The position numbers were made by a program, and so were the translations under genes. From Cyanobium sp. FGCU52 (GTDB lineage Bacteria; Cyanobacteriota; Cyanobacteriia; PCC-6307; Cyanobiaceae), in assembly GCA_024958715.1 (NCBI GenBank), contig JANWUS010000012.1:104232-168231 (forward strand): a DNA stretch of 64,000 nt. The letters are read 5' to 3'. The notes beneath the pieces were generated by a model that saw nothing but the letters and a program-made list of their open reading frames with translations, made no database searches and had not been told where the DNA came from. Position 1 is the stretch's first letter, and each line of letters starts with the position of its first letter. Of the stretch, positions 1 through 8,478 are shown in pieces.

Positions 1-2631
1 GATCACCTCCAGCCCGTTGCGTCGCGCCTCCATCAGAGGGAGGCCGAAGCCTTCGCCGAAAGAGGCGGCGAGCAAGGCATCAGCCTGTTGATAGTGGTGC
101 AGCAGTTCGATGTCGCTGGCGTTGTCAATCCAGCGGAGCCGCTGTGGAAATCGCTGGCACAGATCGCGAAGCAGTTCGATGGTATCAGGCAGTGTGCGGC
201 GCTGATCCTTGGCCAGACCGCGCCAGCCTTCGCGGCCGATGATCGTGAGATTCAGCTGGATGTCCTGCTGCCACAGACGCTCCATGGCCTGCAGCACCTG
301 CTGGTGCCCCTTGCGAGGTTCGAGCGTGCCCACCATCAGCAGGTCCAGATTGGGCCTGGGGTTGCCAGGCGGTCTCCCAGCGGGCGTCCGCGGCCGGCCG
401 GGCCGTAGCTCCGGCAGGTCCGCTCCCTGATGAAACCAGCGCACGGCACAGTCGCGTGGGCCATGGGCGGCGATCCATTCCCGCAGTTCCTCGGCGACGG
501 TGCGGGAGATGCAGACCGCTCCGGTGGAGAGGGTGATCGTCTGCAGCCAGCGGTGGTGCAGCGCATCGGTGCCTGGGGGAAAGCACTCCGGCAACTGGCA
601 GGGAAGCAAGTCGTAGACGACGAACCAGGTCTGCGCCCCGCGGGCCTTGATGCGGGCGTACCAGTCGGCCTGGGCCTCCACCACCGCGTGGAACAGATCC
701 AGGCCCAGGAACAGATCCCCCTCCCCTGGCAGCACCGGTTCCGGCTCGTTGAGGAGGTTGGCAGGCACGTCCAGCAGTCCAGCGGCGTAGGCCGGAGCCG
801 TGCGGTAGCCCGGCTCGTGGGGCGTGGCCTGCACCGGTTCGACAAGCCAGCCGGGCGGGAGCTGGCGCAGCAGCTCGCGGCAGATGTTGGTGGTCACCCG
901 CTGGATGCCGGTGCCGAGGTTCTCCTGCACGATCGCCGAGACATCAACGAAGAGGCGACGCGGCCTGGGCTGGGCCGGCAGGCGTTCGGCGAGGCCGTTG
1001 ATCATCTCCACACGGGTGTGGCGCGGCAGCTGGCGGTAATCGGGGCATCGCCCCAGGGCAGCCGCAACATCAAGCGGATGGGCGCGGCGCCGGCTGATCG
1101 TTTCGATCGCATCGCGGTAGGCCTCGGCGCAGACCTCCGGAGTGTGCCGCTCCTGGCAGAGCCTGCGGGCCTGCTGCCCGAGCACGGCACGCGCCTCGGG
1201 ATCGGTGGCCAGTGCCACCAACGCGGCGGCCAGCTGATCCCTGCCGAAGCGATCGGGCAGCTTGTGGCAGACCGGGTCCGGCAGGTCATCGAGGCTGCCA
1301 TGGCGGTTCACGATGAGAGCGGTTCCGCTCTGCAGGCAATCCATCACGGCGGCGGAGGTCTCCCCGCGCGACTGCACGCGCAGCTGCACATTGATCGAGC
1401 TGAGCTGCTGCAGACAGGCGTACTGCTCCGCATCGATCCAACCGGAGACATGCACCCGCCCCTGCAGGGACGCCGAGGCGATCGCAGCCTCCAACATGCC
1501 CCGATAGGCGGTGTTCCCCCCTTCCGATCCGGCCAGGATGAGCATCCACCCCTGGCGGCCCAGCCCACTGAGGGCGAAGGCCTCGATCAGTTCCAGGGAC
1601 AGCTTGGAAGGTCCGACATAGCCGAAGCTGCAGATCAGCTGGTCGTCTGGCTTCAGGCCGAAGCGCTGGCGCACCGCCTCCAGGGAATCCGCCGTGACGG
1701 GCTGGGGAGCCCGGCTGAGCATGGGAATCTGATGCCAGTTGAGCAGCGACTGGGGGTTGTAGTCGCGCTCGGCCAGGCTGCGGCTGTGTGGGCTGTGCAC
1801 CAGCACCCCCCGGGCGGCCTGCAGCACCGGTTGATTGACGCTGTAGCGCCACAGGTGGCCATGGCCGCCGCTGGGCCGCTCGCGGCTGTATTCCTGCACC
1901 GCCGGATAGCCATGGCCGTGCTGCAGCAGGGCCGCCAGCGAGGGTGCCCCATCGGCGTGCCGGCACCATCCATCCATCAGGTGGGAGAGGTAATAGTCAT
2001 GCAGCACCACCACGCCGGGATGGCGCCGCATCAGCGCCAGCATCGGTTCGTGAAAGAGGGAATTGCCGAAGTGATAGAGGATGCGCAGCTCCGGATCGCT
2101 GCAGCGATCCAGCCAGCCGGGAGGGTGCAGGGGCAGCGGTTCCCCCAGGTGATCCAGCTGGGGCGCGATGCCGGCGGGATCTGGATGGATGAGCACCACG
2201 CTGTAGTGGCGGCTGAGGGCCGGCAGCAGAGCGGCGACGTAGTCGCTGATGCCGGAGCGCTCCGGAGGCAGCGGCGAGACGATGGCCAGCGGCGGACGCT
2301 CCGAGCCGGCTGGTTCCGCCGCCGACGCGCGCAGCAGCTCGCCGGCCGAGCCCAGAACCTGCCAGCCAGGGGCGCCGAGGCGATGCTGCAGCACCTGCAG
2401 GCAGCCATCCTCGTAGACCTCACCCCAGGTGCCATCGGCTTGCGGTGAGGGCCACACCCAGAGGGCATGGTCCGGAATCAGGCTGCCCTGGGCCTCGCAG
2501 ACCACCAGCGGGGCGCGCGGATCCAGGCCCGCCAGGAGGGTCGGCAGGACAGCGGCCTCGACCCGTCGCAGGTCGATCAGAGGCGGCGCCTCGGATGGCG
2601 CCTCGGCGGAAAGCGGCTCGGCAGGGTTCAT
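1..2631 (-). CDS. Tandem-domain glycosyltransferase (GT4-like), 3' end cut by window edge
   Basis: An uninterrupted reading frame of 877 codons runs from an ATG at 2631 to base 1 with no stop, so the C-terminus lies outside the window. Two glycosyltransferase units are visible. The first, about residues 110-500, has a PERSGISDY N-terminal motif and an FGYVGPSK hinge. The second, from about residue 550, begins LFVDVSAIVQ and carries VGTLEPRKGH near residue 767 and the nucleotide-sugar-binding FGEGFGLPLMEA near 860. The start overlaps the stop of the upstream methyltransferase by four bases (ATGA), so the two are translationally coupled. The context (methyltransferase, Wzt, Wzm) suggests assembly of an exported surface glycan at the cytoplasmic face of the inner membrane. 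Acceptor and donor cannot be told from the sequence. Confidence 0.88.
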   Translation of the reverse strand, partial: MNPAEPLSAEAPSEAPPLIDLRRVEAAVLPTLLAGLDPRAPLVVCEAQGSLIPDHALWVWPSPQADGTWGEVYEDGCLQVLQHRLGAPGWQVLGSAGELLRASAAEPAGSERPPLAIVSPLPPERSGISDYVAALLPALSRHYSVVLIHPDPAGIAPQLDHLGEPLPLHPPGWLDRCSDPELRILYHFGNSLFHEPMLALMRRHPGVVVLHDYYLSHLMDGWCRHADGAPSLAALLQHGHGYPAVQEYSRERPSGGHGHLWRYSVNQPVLQAARGVLVHSPHSRSLAERDYNPQSLLNWHQIPMLSRAPQPVTADSLEAVRQRFGLKPDDQLICSFGYVGPSKLSLELIEAFALSGLGRQGWMLILAGSEGGNTAYRGMLEAAIASASLQGRVHVSGWIDAEQYACLQQLSSINVQLRVQSRGETSAAVMDCLQSGTALIVNRHGSLDDLPDPVCHKLPDRFGRDQLAAALVALATDPEARAVLGQQARRLCQERHTPEVCAEAYRDAIETISRRRAHPLDVAAALGRCPDYRQLPRHTRVEMINGLAERLPAQPRPRRLFVDVSAIVQENLGTGIQRVTTNICRELLRQLPPGWLVEPVQATPHEPGYRTAPAYAAGLLDVPANLLNEPEPVLPGEGDLFLGLDLFHAVVEAQADWYARIKARGAQTWFVVYDLLPCQLPECFPPGTDALHHRWLQTITLSTGAVCISRTVAEELREWIAAHGPRDCAVRWFHQGADLPELRPGRPRTPAGRPPGNPRPNLDLLMVGTLEPRKGHQQVLQAMERLWQQDIQLNLTIIGREGWRGLAKDQRRTLPDTIELLRDLCQRFPQRLRWIDNASDIELLHHYQQADALLAASFGEGFGLPLMEARRNGLEVI

Positions 2632-3728
2632 CGCTTCGGCGGGGTGGATTCGCTCACCTGCCAGAGATCACGGGCATCGCGCAGCAGCGGCAGCCGAGCC
2701 GTGTCGTCGGGGCGAAGGGCCTGCCGCAACCAGCGCCGGGGCCGCAGGGCAAGGCTGATGCGCCCCTGGGCATCGCGGCGCACCACGTGACGCGCCAGAC
2801 GCTTGCCGCGGCGGGCCAGGAAGCGCAGTGGAGCGGTGATCCGCCAGGAGGCGCTGCGGCGCAGGGCAAGGATCTGCTCGGCGTGAGCCTGCGACTGGGC
2901 CCAGGCCTGATGCAGCTGTTGATCGAGAGCTTGCTGCAAGGCGGCGTTGGCCTCCTGGAGCCCATCGAGGCGGGCGCAGATCTGATCGAGATGCTCATAG
3001 TGCTGCCGGTCGTAGGCGGCGCAGGCCTCCTGCAGGCTCACGCCGCGCAGCTGCAGAATCAGCTGATCGAGCACAGCCGTGGCTTCCGGGGCTTCACCAG
3101 CCAGCGCCACCACGGCGTAGTCCATGCTCACGCCGGCCAGGGCCCCCAGCAGACCGGCGTTGATCCGCTGCGTCTCGTCGAGCAGGGCATGCAGACGCAG
3201 CACCTCGACGCGTTGGAAGCCGTGATGCTCGCTCAGAAACCGCAGCAGATTGGCGGGGATCGGGCGTTGATGGGTGGGATCTGTATAGAAGTCATGGGCA
3301 CCCACCAGCAGGTTTTCGGCGTTGGGGGTTTCCATCAGCAGGAAGCCGCCCGGCCGGAGCGCTCGCAGGCACTCACGCACCAGCGCATCCAGCGCCTCGA
3401 AGGGCAGATGCTCCACCAGGTGCAGGGCGGAGATCAGCGAGAGTGAGCCATCGGGGCAGGCCCGCACAGCGCTGACCGCATCCTCTGCAGTAACGGCCAG
3501 CCGCTGCTCCTGGCAGGCGGCCACCATGGCCGGCTCGAGATCGACACCACGGGCGGGAATCCCCCAGTTGCGCAGCAGGCCCAGCCATTCGCCCCGGCCG
3601 CAGCCCAGATCGAGCACGGGCCCGCCGGCGCAGCGGGCCAGCGGTTCGTAGACGGCGAGGCGCTCCTGCACCAGGGCCGTGCTGCCCCGATAGCGATCTT
3701 CAAAGGCGGAGTAGAAGCCCAGAGCCAC
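2628..3728 (-). CDS. SAM-dependent methyltransferase with C-terminal coiled coil
   Basis: A 366-residue class I methyltransferase. Motif I (DLGCGRGEWLGLL) sits near residues 40-52, an acidic GVDLEP follows, and a post-motif HLVEHLPFEAL lies near 107. The last third is rich in Gln, Ala and Leu and looks like a coiled coil. It ends in a basic segment containing SWRITAPLRFLARR, a motif often found at the tail of surface-polysaccharide glycosyltransferases. The gene lies four bases after the Wzt stop and overlaps the next glycosyltransferase. In O-antigen systems with a Wzt sugar-binding domain, a methyltransferase with a coiled coil can cap the glycan and set chain length (WbdD type). That role is an inference from context. 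Confidence 0.85.
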   Translation of the reverse strand: MALGFYSAFEDRYRGSTALVQERLAVYEPLARCAGGPVLDLGCGRGEWLGLLRNWGIPARGVDLEPAMVAACQEQRLAVTAEDAVSAVRACPDGSLSLISALHLVEHLPFEALDALVRECLRALRPGGFLLMETPNAENLLVGAHDFYTDPTHQRPIPANLLRFLSEHHGFQRVEVLRLHALLDETQRINAGLLGALAGVSMDYAVVALAGEAPEATAVLDQLILQLRGVSLQEACAAYDRQHYEHLDQICARLDGLQEANAALQQALDQQLHQAWAQSQAHAEQILALRRSASWRITAPLRFLARRGKRLARHVVRRDAQGRISLALRPRRWLRQALRPDDTARLPLLRDARDLWQVSESTPPKR

Positions 3729-3732
3729 GCCC

Positions 3733-4992
3733 TCAATCGTCAGCAGGGTCTGCAGTCTGCACGTCCATGGGGCCCTCGATCCGGGTGGGCAGGCGCACCG
3801 GACCGCAGCCCCGACTGCCGCCGGTGGCCACCACCTCGAGCATCAGGGCCCTGTCCCACCAGTCGTAACTGGCCTGCAGATGGTCGATGCCGTCGTGCAG
3901 CGAGAGCGACAGGGAGTAGGAGCCTTCGCCCAGCTGGCCCGGCAGAGAGATGCGGAAGCGCAGCGTGGCGTCGGCGGGGAGGGGTGGAATCGGTTGGCCG
4001 AGCAGGGCGGAGTTGCTGCCGTACACCCACTGGCCGATGCGGTCCTTGATGAGGAAGCCGATCGTGAGCCGGGTCAGGGCCTGCCGGGTGTGCAGCCACA
4101 GATCGAGGCGGATCGGCTCGCCGCAGGCAAGCTGCTGCAGGGGGCGGCCATCGGCGTCGCTGAGCTGGACGCGATCGATGCGCGCCTCGCCTGAACCGCT
4201 GCGCTGGCCGTTGCCGGCGTTGGCGCCATCCGGCCCGGCGCTGCCTGATGCGGGGGCGGCCTCCCGGGCGGCGATGCGGGCGTTGTACTCGTTGAGCACC
4301 TGCTCGGGCCCGCCGGTGCAGGCGATCCGGCCACCGTCGAGCAGCACGGCCCTCTGGCACAGGCCGAGGATGGCCGCCGGATCATGCGACACGATCAGCA
4401 GGCTGGTGCCTTCGGCCGCCATCGAGCGGATCCGATCGAAGCATTTGTGCTGGAAGTAGGCATCCCCCACCGACAGGGCCTCGTCGATGATCAGCAGATC
4501 GGGGCGGCGGGCGGTGGCCAGCGCGAAACCCAGCCGCAGCCGCATCCCGCTCGAATACACCCGCAACGGCTGCTCGAAAAAGGAACCCAGCTCGGCGAAC
4601 TGCGCGATCGAGGGCAGCAGCGCCTGCAGGTCATCGAGGCTGTAACCGAGCAGCTGACCGGCCAGCAGCACGTTGTCACGGCCGTTGCTGTCGTCGTGGA
4701 AGCCCATGCCCAGCTCCAGCATGGCGGCGACCTGGCCCTGCAGCCGGCAGCGGCCCACGCTGGCCTGCAGGGTGCCCGTGATGATCTTCAGCAGGGTGCT
4801 CTTGCCGGCGCCGTTGACGCCCACCAGGGCGAGCGATTCGCCGCGATCCATCTGCAGGTTGATGTCGCGCAGCACCCAGTGGTCGCGGTGGGGACGGGGC
4901 AGCCCGAGCAGGTGGAGCAGCCGGTCCAGGTCGGAGCGGTAGCTGCGGAAGGATTTCCCCAGGCCGTCGAGCACCAGAACAGGCTTGCTCAC
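3733..4992 (-). CDS. wzt: Polysaccharide/O-antigen ABC transporter ATPase with C-terminal carbohydrate-binding domain (Wzt-like)
   Basis: 419 residues from a GTG at 4992 that overlaps the permease stop (GTGA). The reading frame stays open further upstream, but that stretch is antisense-like sequence inside the permease gene. Walker A GVNGAGKST is at residues 58-66, the signature YSSGMRLRLGFA follows, and Walker B is LLIIDEALSVGDAYF. After residue 260 comes a domain matching the Wzt C-terminal beta-sandwich, which binds the finished, capped O-polysaccharide before export (family knowledge). It pairs with the Wzm permease to move undecaprenyl-linked glycan across the inner membrane. The extended C-terminus implies substrate-selective export, in contrast to the short ATPase at 49003-49770. 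Confidence 0.92.
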   Translation of the reverse strand: MSKPVLVLDGLGKSFRSYRSDLDRLLHLLGLPRPHRDHWVLRDINLQMDRGESLALVGVNGAGKSTLLKIITGTLQASVGRCRLQGQVAAMLELGMGFHDDSNGRDNVLLAGQLLGYSLDDLQALLPSIAQFAELGSFFEQPLRVYSSGMRLRLGFALATARRPDLLIIDEALSVGDAYFQHKCFDRIRSMAAEGTSLLIVSHDPAAILGLCQRAVLLDGGRIACTGGPEQVLNEYNARIAAREAAPASGSAGPDGANAGNGQRSGSGEARIDRVQLSDADGRPLQQLACGEPIRLDLWLHTRQALTRLTIGFLIKDRIGQWVYGSNSALLGQPIPPLPADATLRFRISLPGQLGEGSYSLSLSLHDGIDHLQASYDWWDRALMLEVVATGGSRGCGPVRLPTRIEGPMDVQTADPADD

Positions 4993-5876
4993 AGCACCTC
5001 GGCCATCGCGGGCACGGTGCGGCGCCACACGTGGCGGGCGGCCAGAGCCAGCAGCACGCCCACCGCCAGGCTGGCCAGCAGGGGCAGGGCGCGGGGCGAC
5101 TGCTGCTCGAGCAGCACCGACTGGAAGGCCTGCACCAGCCAGGCCAGGGGGTTGAGCAGCAGCAGGCGCCGCAGCCGGGGCGGCACGGCGTCGGGCACGA
5201 ACACGATCGGGGTGAGCCAGAACCACAACTGCAGGCCGATCGCGGTGAGCGGCTCCAGGTCGCGCACGAACACGTTGCAGCAGCCCAGGATCAGCCCCAG
5301 GGCCAGCCCGAACAGGCAGGCCAGAGCGCTCAGCAGGGGCAGCCACAGCAGCGAGAGCTGCCAGCCGATCGGCGAGACCAGGGCCACCACCAGCACGGCG
5401 GCCATCAGCAGCAGGTGGTTCACCAGGGCGGAGCCGCAGGCGATCAGCGGCAGGCAGAAGCGCGGGAAGGAGGCCTTCTTCAGCAGGGTGGCTTCGGCCA
5501 CGAACAGCCCCAGCAAGCGCAGAACCAGTTCGCTCACCAGGCTCCAGCAGAGCATGCCACTGAGCAGGTAGAGGGGGTAGGCCATCGGATCGGCCGCCCG
5601 CCCGGGCAGCCGGCTGCCGAGCACGCTGCCCAGGACCAAGGCGTAGAGAGCCGCCTGCACCATGGGGTTGAGCACCACCCACAGGCTGCCCAGGAGCGAG
5701 CGAGAGAACCGCTGGCGGAACTCGCTGGCCACCCCCGAGAGCAGCAGGCGGCGGTGACGCCGTAGAAAGGGGATGGGGCCAGCCGGACCAAGGAGGCCCG
5801 TAACCCGTGGGACCAACCGCAAGGCGCCTGTCACATAACCGTCACAGGGTAGACAGGTACGGGAATCCCTTGGCAT
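4989..5876 (-). CDS. wzm: Polysaccharide/O-antigen ABC transporter permease (Wzm-like)
   Basis: An ABC-2 type permease with about six hydrophobic segments. The N-terminal amphipathic stretch ending in SRSLLGSLWVVLNPM is diagnostic for Wzm/KpsM permeases, which carry lipid-linked polysaccharide across the inner membrane. The start is uncertain. The ATG at 5876 gives 295 residues, but a CATAAT element overlaps this ATG on the same strand, and a GTG at 5834 (281 residues) would leave a leader closer to the family norm. The gene is first in a tightly coupled minus-strand operon (wzm, wzt, methyltransferase, glycosyltransferase). It diverges from the DUF4214 surface-protein gene at 6011. Confidence 0.9.
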   Translation of the reverse strand: MPRDSRTCLPCDGYVTGALRLVPRVTGLLGPAGPIPFLRRHRRLLLSGVASEFRQRFSRSLLGSLWVVLNPMVQAALYALVLGSVLGSRLPGRAADPMAYPLYLLSGMLCWSLVSELVLRLLGLFVAEATLLKKASFPRFCLPLIACGSALVNHLLLMAAVLVVALVSPIGWQLSLLWLPLLSALACLFGLALGLILGCCNVFVRDLEPLTAIGLQLWFWLTPIVFVPDAVPPRLRRLLLLNPLAWLVQAFQSVLLEQQSPRALPLLASLAVGVLLALAARHVWRRTVPAMAEVL

Positions 5877-6010
5877 TATGTCTGTGTTAGGTGGGTACGA
5901 CAGCCCTCCAGCCAAGGTCCGAGCCCTCGAGGTCCGGCTGATCCTGTCCGCAGCCATGCTGCGGCGAAACAACCCCAACCTCTGCAACTCCGAGGAGTTT
6001 CCCCCACAAC

Positions 6011-8353
6011 ATGGCTACCACCGCAGCCGACATTCAAGAGCTTTACATCGCCTATTTCGGGCGTCCCGCCGATCCAGCCGGCCTCCTCTACTGGATTGGA
6101 GTTGCCGATCAGCAAGGCCTCCTGAAAACGGCCAACTTCTTCGGCACCACTCCTGAGTTCCAGCAGCGCATCGGCAGCCTGAGCACAGAACAGGCGATCA
6201 ATACCTTCTACGTCAACCTGTTCGGTCGTCAGGCCGATCCCGCCGGCCTGCTGTTCTGGACCCAGAAGGTTCAGACCGGTGTGTTCTCCCTCGAAGATGC
6301 TGGCTTCTACATTGCCAACAACACCGCTCCGGCAGACGCCACTGTCCTGAGCAACAAGGTCCAGAGTGCCGAGTTGTGGACCAAGAATCTCGACACCACC
6401 GACGAGATCCTGGCTTTCAACACCCAGAGCGGCCAGGCTGCAGGCATCACCTTCCTCACGGGTGTCGTCAACACACCCGCCACCGAAGCCCAGACCACGG
6501 CTGCGATTCAGCAGATGGTCAAGGACAGCGGCGGCAGCGAAGGTGGCATCACCTTCAACCAGATTGCGCCTGGCGCAATTCTCACCTCCAACGTCAACAC
6601 CAACAACAATCAGGGTCCTGGCTTTACGCCTGGCAACAAGCTCCTCACCAACGCATCCGACACCGTTGTTCTGAATGCGCTCGACAACGCCTTCATTCAG
6701 GACACCTTCGGCTCCGATAATGATATCGCCAAACTGATCGGAGGCGCTACCAACGTTAATTCTCTGGTTGGCATCGAAACCATCAAGTTTGAAGGCGCCG
6801 CTGCGTTTGCGGCACCCGTTGCGCAGGGCATTAAGTCGATCGAGTTTAACAACTTCGCTGGCCAGGCATTCAACAGCTTTGATCAGGCTCAAACCGCCCT
6901 CGTAACGCTTCAATCCAAATCCCAGGTTGTCACCCTAGGCAACAACGGCAATGCTGTATCAGCCGTTGCCATCACTGTCGGCGATGCCAATCAAGGTACT
7001 CTCAACTTTGCCGGGGGCGGCAACGGTTCTGCCATCACATTCAAAGTCACTGGATCTGCAGTTACTCAGTTCACCTTCAATGCAGGCCTCAGCCGTCTAC
7101 GCACGCTGAATGTGTATGCAGGCAGCGGTCAGACCAATGCGTTCGAATTCCGCCTTTTTGCCATCAACAACTCATTCACTGCTGGAAGCGTGCTTTCGGC
7201 AGGCGGTGATTTCACCCTTGCACTGAATAACGCCAACGCGTTCTTAAACACGCAAGGGAATGTTCTGTCATTCAATGACGGAGGCGTCAGCACCATTGCT
7301 CTCAATGCTGCCGGTGCCACTGTTTCAGCCAACCTCACGGTTGTTTCCGGTCTTAATCAGCTCTACATCCGCAATACTCAAGGCGGTGCCATTGGCCTGA
7401 CGGCAAACGTCAACGTCGATAAAGGCGTCTTCACGCTCAGCTTCCAGTCGGCCTTCCTGTCCCAGGCCTTCACCGGTGCTGTGGGCGCCAATGGCATTGT
7501 TCTCAGTGCACAAGGTGTGAGCGGTGGCTCAGACGTTCTTAATCTGAACTTCGCAAGCTTCTCCAACTTCTCGCTGTCCAATCAAGCGGTCGTTGCCAGC
7601 GGGTTCGAAACTCTCAACCTCAACATCTTCAACACCACAGGCACGTTCGCCATCAGTGGTGGCTTCAATGCTCAACAAGCCAACACCTTCAATCTGGCTG
7701 CCAATGCAGGTGGTTCCATTCTGCTTGGCTCAGCTGGAACCACTGGCCTCAGGACCTTTGGTCTGTCACAGGCTGATGGTGGGGTGACCTTCACCGTTTC
7801 CACCCAAATTGCCAGTGCTGTTAAGCTTGATACGGTGTTTGGCGCCGGCGTCGACGTCATCAATCTGCGCAACATTGCCAACGGCACCGCAAATCTTTCT
7901 GCCGGTGCACTTCTGGCCACGACAGGCGCCTTGGCAGACCTGATCGACGGACTCAATACCATCGATATCAGCGATGGTGGTGCTGATGTGGTGCTCCTGG
8001 GCTTTACTGCAGCTCAAAGCCGTACTGCATCCGAACAGGGCCTCTATCAACGGGCGTCCATTGCTGGCTTCGGGGTCGGCGATGTCCTGAGCTTCACTCA
8101 GCAAGTCACCACGGCTGCTGGTGTTGCAGTTCTTGCAGGTCTGACTGATGCCCAGGTGAGTGCTGGTCTTGGAACCGGAAACATCGGCCTGTTCTTCGAT
8201 GGAACAGACACCCTTGTCTTCTTCTCTGGCTCTGGTGTTTCGGCGGCTGACGATGCTCCTGCATCACTTGCTGGCGTTCTGCGCGGAACCAACCTCGCGA
8301 CCGCTGCCCGCTGGAACCTCAACAACCAGGGTGCCCTGCAACTGATTGCCTGA
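6011..8353 (+). CDS. DUF4214-containing beta-repeat surface protein, probable type I secretion substrate
   Basis: 780 residues. The N-terminus holds DUF4214-type repeats: YFGRPADPAGLLYW near residue 15 and LFGRQADPAGLLFW near 75. The remaining roughly 600 residues are low in charge and rich in Asn, Ala, Gly, Thr and Phe, with repeated beta-strand segments typical of S-layer or RTX-like surface proteins. There is no Sec signal peptide, which suits type I secretion, and a type I exporter cassette lies downstream at 10577-15637. A GAGGAG ribosome-binding sequence precedes the ATG with rather long spacing. A strong hairpin follows the gene. The protein may form a cell-surface layer or appendage. 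I infer that it is the cargo of the exporter and the target of the neighbouring MAF glycosyltransferase. Confidence 0.85.
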   Translation: MATTAADIQELYIAYFGRPADPAGLLYWIGVADQQGLLKTANFFGTTPEFQQRIGSLSTEQAINTFYVNLFGRQADPAGLLFWTQKVQTGVFSLEDAGFYIANNTAPADATVLSNKVQSAELWTKNLDTTDEILAFNTQSGQAAGITFLTGVVNTPATEAQTTAAIQQMVKDSGGSEGGITFNQIAPGAILTSNVNTNNNQGPGFTPGNKLLTNASDTVVLNALDNAFIQDTFGSDNDIAKLIGGATNVNSLVGIETIKFEGAAAFAAPVAQGIKSIEFNNFAGQAFNSFDQAQTALVTLQSKSQVVTLGNNGNAVSAVAITVGDANQGTLNFAGGGNGSAITFKVTGSAVTQFTFNAGLSRLRTLNVYAGSGQTNAFEFRLFAINNSFTAGSVLSAGGDFTLALNNANAFLNTQGNVLSFNDGGVSTIALNAAGATVSANLTVVSGLNQLYIRNTQGGAIGLTANVNVDKGVFTLSFQSAFLSQAFTGAVGANGIVLSAQGVSGGSDVLNLNFASFSNFSLSNQAVVASGFETLNLNIFNTTGTFAISGGFNAQQANTFNLAANAGGSILLGSAGTTGLRTFGLSQADGGVTFTVSTQIASAVKLDTVFGAGVDVINLRNIANGTANLSAGALLATTGALADLIDGLNTIDISDGGADVVLLGFTAAQSRTASEQGLYQRASIAGFGVGDVLSFTQQVTTAAGVAVLAGLTDAQVSAGLGTGNIGLFFDGTDTLVFFSGSGVSAADDAPASLAGVLRGTNLATAARWNLNNQGALQLIA

Positions 8354-8412
8354 TCACCCTCCCATGAACGTCAGCTGAGACTTCCATCTCTGTTGACGTT
8401 GATGGCTCCATG

Positions 8413-8440
8413 CCCCCGACTCCCTCCTGGGAGTCGGGGG
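8413..8440 (+). terminator. Strong intrinsic hairpin terminator after the surface-protein gene
   Basis: Perfect 11-bp GC-rich stem (CCCCCGACTCC paired with GGAGTCGGGGG) around a 6-base loop, followed by the pyrimidine-rich tract CTTCCCTCT. It lies 60 bases after the stop at 8353 and 39 bases before the next start. It probably separates high expression of the surface protein from the downstream glycosylation and secretion genes, perhaps allowing partial read-through. Confidence 0.8.
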
Positions 8441-8478
8441 CTTCCCTCTGCTAGGCTGCTAATCTGCAGGTTTTGCTC

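Noticed and set aside
430..2448. Long plus-strand reading frame antisense to the giant glycosyltransferase
   Set aside because: GC-rich codons leave the opposite strand open. Its translation has no motifs, while the minus strand shows clear glycosyltransferase motifs.
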